Source: JBFWMG01 sp050251715
GTDB lineage: Bacteria; Desulfobacterota; Desulfovibrionia; Desulfovibrionales; Desulfovibrionaceae
Reading direction: 5' to 3'
Assembly (NCBI GenBank): GCA_050251715.1
Contig: JBFWMG010000006.1
Location: forward strand, 62,001-126,000
Length of the DNA: 64,000 nucleotides
Shown here: in pieces, positions 59,177-64,000 of the stretch
Numbering within the stretch: the stretch's first letter is position 1
Layout: every line of letters begins with the position of its first letter
Position numbers and translations under genes: made by a program
The notes under the pieces: model-generated
What the model was told of the DNA's origin: nothing
Databases searched by the model: none
The model's input: the letters and a program-made list of their open reading frames with translations, nothing else

Positions 59177-60073
59177 ATGCACGCCACCGCCCTGCGGGCC
59201 AACATCCTGCTTTGCATCACCGCCGCCATTTGGGGCGCCGCCTTTGTGGCCCAACGCGTGGGCATGGAGCACGTCGGCCCCTACACCTTCAACGGGGTGC
59301 GCTTCCTGCTGGGCGCGGCGGCGCTCGCGCCGCTCATCTGGCGCATGCACAAGGCCGGAGCCGGGCATCCCGCGCCCACGCGGCCAGGCCTCAAAAGCTA
59401 TCTGCTCGGCGGCGTGGCGGCGGGCGCCATACTGTTCGCCGGAGCCACGCTGCAACAGGTCGGCCTCATGTACACCACGGCGGGCAAGGCCGGGTTCATC
59501 ACCGGGCTGTATGTCGTCATCGTGCCCTTCATGGGCCTGTGCTTCCGCATGCGCTCCACCCTGGGGGCGTGGGTGGGCGCGGGCCTCGCGGCGGTGGGCC
59601 TGTATTTCCTGAGCATCACCGAGGACTTCACCATTGCCTACGGCGACCTGCTGGAACTGGTGGGCGCGGTGTTCTGGGCAGGACACGTGCTCATCCTCGG
59701 CTGGCTCTCGCAACGCCTCGACCCGGTCAAGCTGGCCTGCGCCCAGTTCGTCACCTGCGGCATATGCAGCCTGGCCATGGCCGTGGCCACCGAACCCATC
59801 ACCGCCTCCGGCCTGGCCGGAGCCACCCCGGCCATCCTGTACGGCGGACTCATGTCCGTGGGCGTGGCCTATACCCTCCAGGTGGTGGCCCAGCGCGACG
59901 CGCACCCCACCCACGCCGCCATCATCCTGAGCCTGGAGGCCGTGTTCGCCGCCATAACCGGCTATTTCATGCTGGATGAGGTGCTCTCGCCGCGCGGCAT
60001 GCTGGGTTGCGGGCTCATGATGGGCGGCATGCTGCTGTCACAGCTCTGGCCCGGCAACCCGTCCAAGGCGTAA
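59177..60073 (+). CDS. Second EamA/DMT-family transporter
   Basis: 298 residues, ten membrane segments in two EamA repeats (LRANILLCITAAIWGAAFVA; later LLELVGAVFWAGHVLILGWL and GCGLMMGGMLLSQLWPGNP). The HPTHAAIILSLEAVFAAITG segment in the second half is the typical EamA signature. Its substrate is probably an amino acid or metabolite. It is a paralogue of the exporter at 52920 but diverged. TAGAGCAT occurs just before the start, an echo of the 3' element found elsewhere. Confidence 0.88.
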   Translation: MHATALRANILLCITAAIWGAAFVAQRVGMEHVGPYTFNGVRFLLGAAALAPLIWRMHKAGAGHPAPTRPGLKSYLLGGVAAGAILFAGATLQQVGLMYTTAGKAGFITGLYVVIVPFMGLCFRMRSTLGAWVGAGLAAVGLYFLSITEDFTIAYGDLLELVGAVFWAGHVLILGWLSQRLDPVKLACAQFVTCGICSLAMAVATEPITASGLAGATPAILYGGLMSVGVAYTLQVVAQRDAHPTHAAIILSLEAVFAAITGYFMLDEVLSPRGMLGCGLMMGGMLLSQLWPGNPSKA

Positions 60074-60194
60074 ACCGGACCAGCCTTCCTTTTCCCGGCA
60101 TTGCCTTTCCCGCATCGCGCCTTATGTTTCCGGCATGGCGCGTGCTTTGCCATGCCCTTGTTTCTTGCCGCGCCACAAGCCCAAGGAGGCTGCC

Positions 60195-61097
60195 ATGAAC
60201 GACGCACGCAAGGCGCTCATCATCGCATCGCTGGCCGGAGACAGCCTGGCCCTCGGCGCGCATTGGGAATACGACCCGGCCCGCATCGCCGCCACGCATG
60301 GCCGCGTGGAAACGCTTCTCGCCCCGGCCCCCGGCTCCTACCACGCGGGCAAGGGGGCGGGCGACTTCACCCACTACGGCGACCAGACCATGGTGCTGCT
60401 CGAATCCGTGGCCGCGCGGGGATCCTTTGACCTGGACGATTTCTTTGACCGCTGGAAAACCCTGTTCGACGCCTACGCGGGCTATCGCGACATGGCATCG
60501 AAAAAAACACTGTCACGCATCGAATTCGGGGAAGGGCCGCTGACCTCGGGATCGCCCTCCAACGACCTGGCCGGAGCGTCGCGCATTGCGCCCATCCTGG
60601 CGCTGCCGGAAACCGGCGACGCGCTGGTGGCGGCGGCCATGGCCCAAACCCGCATGACACACAACAACCCGCAGGTTGTGGAAGCGGCGGCCTTTTTCGC
60701 CCGCGCGACGCGTTTCGCCCTGGCCGGCGCATCCGTGACGGCGGCGCTGGAACAGGCGGCGGCAGCGGCCGATCCGGCCCTGCCCATTGCCGGATGGGCT
60801 GCGGCGGGCCTTGCCCTGCGGGGCATGCCCTCGGTGGAGGCACTGGGAACGCTGGGCCGCACCTGCCACATCGACCAGGCCTTTCCCGGCACGGTGCAAC
60901 TTTTGGCGCGCCATGGCGACGACCTGAAGACCTGCCTTGTGGAAAACGTCATGGCCGGTGGCGATTCCGCGGCACGCGGCCTGCTGGCGGGCATGGTGCT
61001 GGGCGCCGCGCACGGCCTTGGCGCCGTGCCGGGCGCATGGACCGACGGCCTGCGGCGCAAGGACGAGATCCTCACGCTGCTCAACGCCCTGCCATGA
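60195..61097 (+). CDS. ADP-ribosylglycohydrolase family protein
   Basis: 300 residues with AAGGAGG before the ATG. The N-terminal IASLAGDSLALGAHWEYDPA and the later FTHYGDQTMVLLES carry metal-binding Asp/Thr residues. The C-terminal VENVMAGGDSAARGLLAGMV with GDSAAR is the second metal-site motif of the DraG/ARH family. It hydrolyses ADP-ribose from proteins or other ADP-ribosylated compounds. No NifH ADP-ribosyltransferase (DraT) gene is nearby, so the substrate is uncertain. Confidence 0.88.
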   Translation: MNDARKALIIASLAGDSLALGAHWEYDPARIAATHGRVETLLAPAPGSYHAGKGAGDFTHYGDQTMVLLESVAARGSFDLDDFFDRWKTLFDAYAGYRDMASKKTLSRIEFGEGPLTSGSPSNDLAGASRIAPILALPETGDALVAAAMAQTRMTHNNPQVVEAAAFFARATRFALAGASVTAALEQAAAAADPALPIAGWAAAGLALRGMPSVEALGTLGRTCHIDQAFPGTVQLLARHGDDLKTCLVENVMAGGDSAARGLLAGMVLGAAHGLGAVPGAWTDGLRRKDEILTLLNALP

Positions 61098-61099
61098 AA

Positions 61100-61123
61100 A
61101 AAGGCCGGGACAACCCGGCCTTT
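61100..61123. terminator. Terminator after ADP-ribosylglycohydrolase gene
   Basis: AAAGGCCGGG at 61100-61109 pairs perfectly with CCCGGCCTTT at 61114-61123 around ACAA. It can act in both directions, three bases after the gene's stop. Confidence 0.82.
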
Positions 61124-61149
61124 GGACGTGCCACCAAAAGCGGCGGCCT

Positions 61150-61257
61150 TGGCGCATCGTATCTTTGAAAAAGATGAGATGCTCTAAGGCATTTTGTTGA
61201 AATAATGCTTTATTCTTTCAAATCCTCGCATTGTTCCAATGCTAAAATGCGCTAGCG
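61150..61257 (-). repeat. 3' element downstream of PEBP-family gene
   Basis: The gene's stop is in CGCTAGCG. Downstream on the minus strand come ATTTTAGCATTG...CAATGC, then TTAGAGCATCTCATCTTTTT and CAAAGATACGATGC, a hairpin of GCATC/GATGC and ATCTT/AAGAT. The TAGAGCATC...TTTTTCAA part matches the element after manC and partly that after prmA. Confidence 0.55.
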
Positions 61258-61851
61258 CCGCGCGTAGCGGCCCAGGAGCCGGGCCTGGCCCAGGATGTGC
61301 CCCTCCATGGCGCGGACAAGGTCCGCCTTGCGCACGCCGGCCTTGAGCGGCAACTGCGTGTCCAGGGCGTAGAGCGTGAAATAGTAGCGGTGCGTGCCGG
61401 ATGGCGGGCAGGGGCCGCCGTAGCCCGTGCGGCCCCACGAGTTGAGGCCGTGGGCGGCCTTTTGCGCCACCGTGCCCAGGGGCTGGATGGCATCGGCGGG
61501 CATGGCCTCGGGCAGGCCCGTGGCCGTGCCCGGAATGTTGAACAGGATCCAGTGGTCCCACACGCCCACGGGCGCGTCGGGATCGTCGCACACCAGCGCG
61601 AACCGCTGGGTTCCCTCGGGAACGCCATCCCAAGCCAACGGCGGCGAAACATCCTCGCCGTCGCAGGTGAACCGCGCCGGAATGGCCGCCCCCTCCACAA
61701 AAGCCGTGCTTGTCAGCCGCATGCTTCCCTCCTGGCCTGCCGCCGCCAACGCGGCGATCCCCACCACAACGCACAACGCCACCGCCACCCACATGGCAAC
61801 GAGCGGCAGGGGCCGCGGCCATGCCCGCCCGGACGCCGGACCCTCACGCAT
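61252..61851 (-). CDS. PEBP-like (YbhB/YbcL family) exported protein
   Basis: 199 residues from the ATG at 61849-61851, overlapping the kinase stop by 8 bp. An N-terminal signal or anchor (PLVAMWVAVALCVVVGIAAL) is followed by FTCDGEDVSPPLAWDGVPEG, ALVCDDPDAPVGVWDHWILF, NSWGRTGYGGPCPPSGTHRY and FTLYALDTQLPLKAG. These are the ligand-site motifs (DPDAP, GPCPPSGTHRY) of the phosphatidylethanolamine-binding family. Bacterial members have unclear roles. Its coupling to a sensor kinase gene is notable. Confidence 0.9.
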   Translation of the reverse strand: MREGPASGRAWPRPLPLVAMWVAVALCVVVGIAALAAAGQEGSMRLTSTAFVEGAAIPARFTCDGEDVSPPLAWDGVPEGTQRFALVCDDPDAPVGVWDHWILFNIPGTATGLPEAMPADAIQPLGTVAQKAAHGLNSWGRTGYGGPCPPSGTHRYYFTLYALDTQLPLKAGVRKADLVRAMEGHILGQARLLGRYARR

Positions 61852-64000
61852 GCCGCACCGCCTCCTGTCCGGGAGCCAGCACGCTTGCCGGCAGCCGCAC
61901 ATGGAACGCGCTGCCCTGGCCAAGGCAGGATTCGGCCCATATGCGCCCGCCATAATGCTCCACGATATGGCGCGAAATGGCGAGGCCAAGCCCCGTGCCC
62001 TTGGGCTTGTCCGTTGTGGTGTCCCCTTGGCAGGTTTGGTAGAATTTGTCGAACACGTTCTCCAAATCGCAGGCATTTATGCCCTGCCCCGTGTCCCGCA
62101 CCACGATATGCGGCTCTCCCGAGGCATCCACGTCGCACCCCAGGCCCACCTCGCCCCTATCCGTGAACTTGATGGCGTTGTGCAGCAGATTGATGAGTAT
62201 CTGCTGCAACCTGTCGGAATCCATGACCACGCAGGGCAGATGGGGCGAAAAGTCCAGCCGCAGCGAGACCTGGGGTTTTTCACCAAAATGGCCCTCCACG
62301 CTACGCGCCGCCATGTGCAACGCGTCCGAAAGGCACACCAGTTCATCACGCCATTCCACGCGGCCCTTTTCAATGCGGTCAAGGTCGAGCACGTCGTTGA
62401 TGAGCCGCGTCAGGCGTTCGCCCTCCTGGATGATGATGTTCAGGTTCTGCTCCGCCCTGTGTCCCTTGCCCGCAATGCGGGGATCGTCCACCACCAATGG
62501 CATGAAGCAGTTCTGGAAATCCCGCCGGATGAGTTTGGCGAAGCCGAGCACCGAGGTGAGCGGCGTGCGCAGTTCGTGGGACACAGAGGAGAGAAAGGCC
62601 GACTTCATCTCGTCCAGATCCACAAGCCGCCGGTTGGCCTCCTCCAATTCCCGCGCCTTGTCCCGCAACGCCTCGGTGCGGTCGTCCACCATGGACTCCA
62701 ACTCCTCGTTCAGCCGGGTCAAGGCCTCCTCGTAGGACTTGCGCTCAATGGCCACGGCCACCTGCTCCGACACCGCCTCCATGAGCCGCACGTCCGCCTC
62801 GGTGTAGTGGCGGGGGTTGGTGTAGTGCTGTACGGCCATGGCGCCAATGACCTTGCCCCGCACGGTGAGCGGCACGCCAAGCCAGATGGCCGCGGCCGTA
62901 CCCACGGCGGCGGGGCGTTGCAATCCCTTGTGCCGCACAAATTCCTCGGAGGACATGAAGAGCGGCCTGCCGGTCCGGATGACCTCCAGCGTCATGCTCT
63001 GCGTCGCCGGATCGCTGATATTGGAGATATCGTAGTAATGGCCCTGCTCATCCTCGCAATAGGTGAAGGTGAGCCGGTCATGCCTCTCATCGACCAGGGC
63101 GATGAAGAAGTTGGTGGTATCCACCAACTCGTTGAGAATGGCGTGGATGGTGGCGTACAGCTCGCCCAGGTCGCGGGTGGTGCTGATGGCGCGGGAAATC
63201 TGGTACAGCACCCGGGTGGTGCGCTCGTTTATGATGCGCTCGGTAATGTCTTCCAGAAAGCCTTCGTAATACAAGATGGTTCCGTCCGCATCCCGCACGG
63301 CGCGGGCAGACTCCGCCGCCCACGCCATGGTGCCGTCGATGCGGCGATAACGGCTCTCGAACCCCTGTACGGTGCCTTTTTCCTCCATGATCCGCTTGAA
63401 CCGTTCCCGCTCTTCCGAAAAGGCGAAACTCTGGCTGCCGATATCCGTCACCGATTCGATGAGTTCCTCGGCGGTGTTGTACCCGAAAAATCGGGCCATG
63501 GCGGTGTTGGCCGTGATATAGCGGCCATCGGGCGTTGTCTGGAACATGCCCTCCGTGGCGTTCTCGAAGATGGCCCGATACTTCTCTTCAGACCGTTTGA
63601 GTTCGGTCACGTCCGTCATCATGATAAGCAGGCGATCCCCAATGGCGGCGTGGCGGAACTCAATGTCACGCATGGCGCCGTCGCCGCAGGTGACCGTGGC
63701 GACCAAAGGAGTGGCTCGTGCGCCCATCTCCCTCACGGCGGCCAGCGACGCGGCCCACGCGGCCATGGCCCGCTCACGGTAGGCCCGCTCGGGATAGGCC
63801 AGCAGCCACCATTGCTCCACATTGGGCACATCGTCTTCAGACCACTGCACGGTTTCCATGAACCGCTTGTTGCGGAACGGAATGAGGCCATCCTCGGTGA
63901 CAATGACCAAACCCACGGGCGATTCGTCAAGAAGCGTCCTGAACCGCGCCTCGCTACGGCGCAACGCCTCCTCCGCCCGCTCACGCTCCGCAATGCGCTG
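61844..64000 (-). CDS. PAS-PAS-GAF histidine kinase, partial (N-terminus beyond window)
   Basis: At least 718 residues; the frame is open through 64000, where it reads as a coiled-coil linker (ERERAEEALRRSEARF). Two PAS domains (about 10-120 and 130-245 of the visible part, LLDESPVGLVIVTEDGLIPF and YRAIFENATEGMFQTTPDGR) are followed by a GAF domain (about 265-420). The kinase has H-box SSVSHELRTPLTSVLGF, N-box ILINLLHNAIKF, G1 VVRDTGQGI and G2 KGTGLGLAISRHIV. There is no receiver at the C-terminus and no membrane segment in the visible part. Confidence 0.92.
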   Translation of the reverse strand, partial: QRIAERERAEEALRRSEARFRTLLDESPVGLVIVTEDGLIPFRNKRFMETVQWSEDDVPNVEQWWLLAYPERAYRERAMAAWAASLAAVREMGARATPLVATVTCGDGAMRDIEFRHAAIGDRLLIMMTDVTELKRSEEKYRAIFENATEGMFQTTPDGRYITANTAMARFFGYNTAEELIESVTDIGSQSFAFSEERERFKRIMEEKGTVQGFESRYRRIDGTMAWAAESARAVRDADGTILYYEGFLEDITERIINERTTRVLYQISRAISTTRDLGELYATIHAILNELVDTTNFFIALVDERHDRLTFTYCEDEQGHYYDISNISDPATQSMTLEVIRTGRPLFMSSEEFVRHKGLQRPAAVGTAAAIWLGVPLTVRGKVIGAMAVQHYTNPRHYTEADVRLMEAVSEQVAVAIERKSYEEALTRLNEELESMVDDRTEALRDKARELEEANRRLVDLDEMKSAFLSSVSHELRTPLTSVLGFAKLIRRDFQNCFMPLVVDDPRIAGKGHRAEQNLNIIIQEGERLTRLINDVLDLDRIEKGRVEWRDELVCLSDALHMAARSVEGHFGEKPQVSLRLDFSPHLPCVVMDSDRLQQILINLLHNAIKFTDRGEVGLGCDVDASGEPHIVVRDTGQGINACDLENVFDKFYQTCQGDTTTDKPKGTGLGLAISRHIVEHYGGRIWAESCLGQGSAFHVRLPASVLAPGQEAVRHA

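Overview
The window is high-GC bacterial DNA. The gene content (RuvA-RuvB-ThyX, a TAXI-type TRAP transporter, a large NAD-dependent glutamate dehydrogenase, a giant BadF/HgdB-type protein, PAS-rich histidine kinases, a Mu-like prophage) suggests an anaerobic sulfate-reducing member of the Desulfovibrionales. That assignment is an inference from gene types; no rRNA or tRNA gene was recognised to confirm it.

Positions 1 to about 26.9 kb hold most of a Mu-like transposable prophage, read leftwards (minus strand). Its transposition end lies on the right, and its tail genes run off the left edge of the window. From right to left: a plus-strand cargo gene and the repressor; an operator region; a Ner-like regulator; the DDE transposase (MuA) and its ATPase (MuB); a tightly overlapping early/middle operon with Gam, GemA and many small, often cysteine-rich proteins; a lysis block (M15 endolysin, 3TM holin, spanin-like protein); terminase; a fused portal/MuF/C-terminal nuclease-like protein; scaffold/protease; decoration and capsid proteins; and the start of the tail genes. 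Three plus-strand genes (7538-8035, 23489-24124, 25912-26727) stand against this operon and look like accessory cargo.

From 27 kb the window is host chromosome: ykgJ-like, thyX, ruvB and ruvA (minus); dinB with a small downstream gene (plus); a hybrid receiver/histidine kinase, xthA, a small zinc-ribbon protein, manC, rfbC and prmA (minus); the TRAP permease and its TAXI binding protein (minus); a 993-residue glutamate dehydrogenase (plus); an ABC-2 efflux operon with its own TetR regulator (minus); a CHASE/PAS kinase, an AraC regulator and an EamA exporter (plus); a 1490-residue 2-hydroxyacyl-CoA dehydratase activator-type protein (minus); a YbjQ-like protein, a second EamA exporter and an ADP-ribosylglycohydrolase (plus); and a PEBP-family protein next to a PAS/GAF kinase that runs off the right edge (minus).

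The noncoding DNA is rich in structure: two dispersed copies of a long perfect hairpin whose arms changed in step, a 61-bp tandem array, a recurrent 3' element that contains stop codons, a 60-bp phage leader repeat with a compensated hairpin, a 26-bp palindromic TetR operator, a three-way-junction-like element between araC and eamA genes, and a 21/42-bp coding minisatellite.
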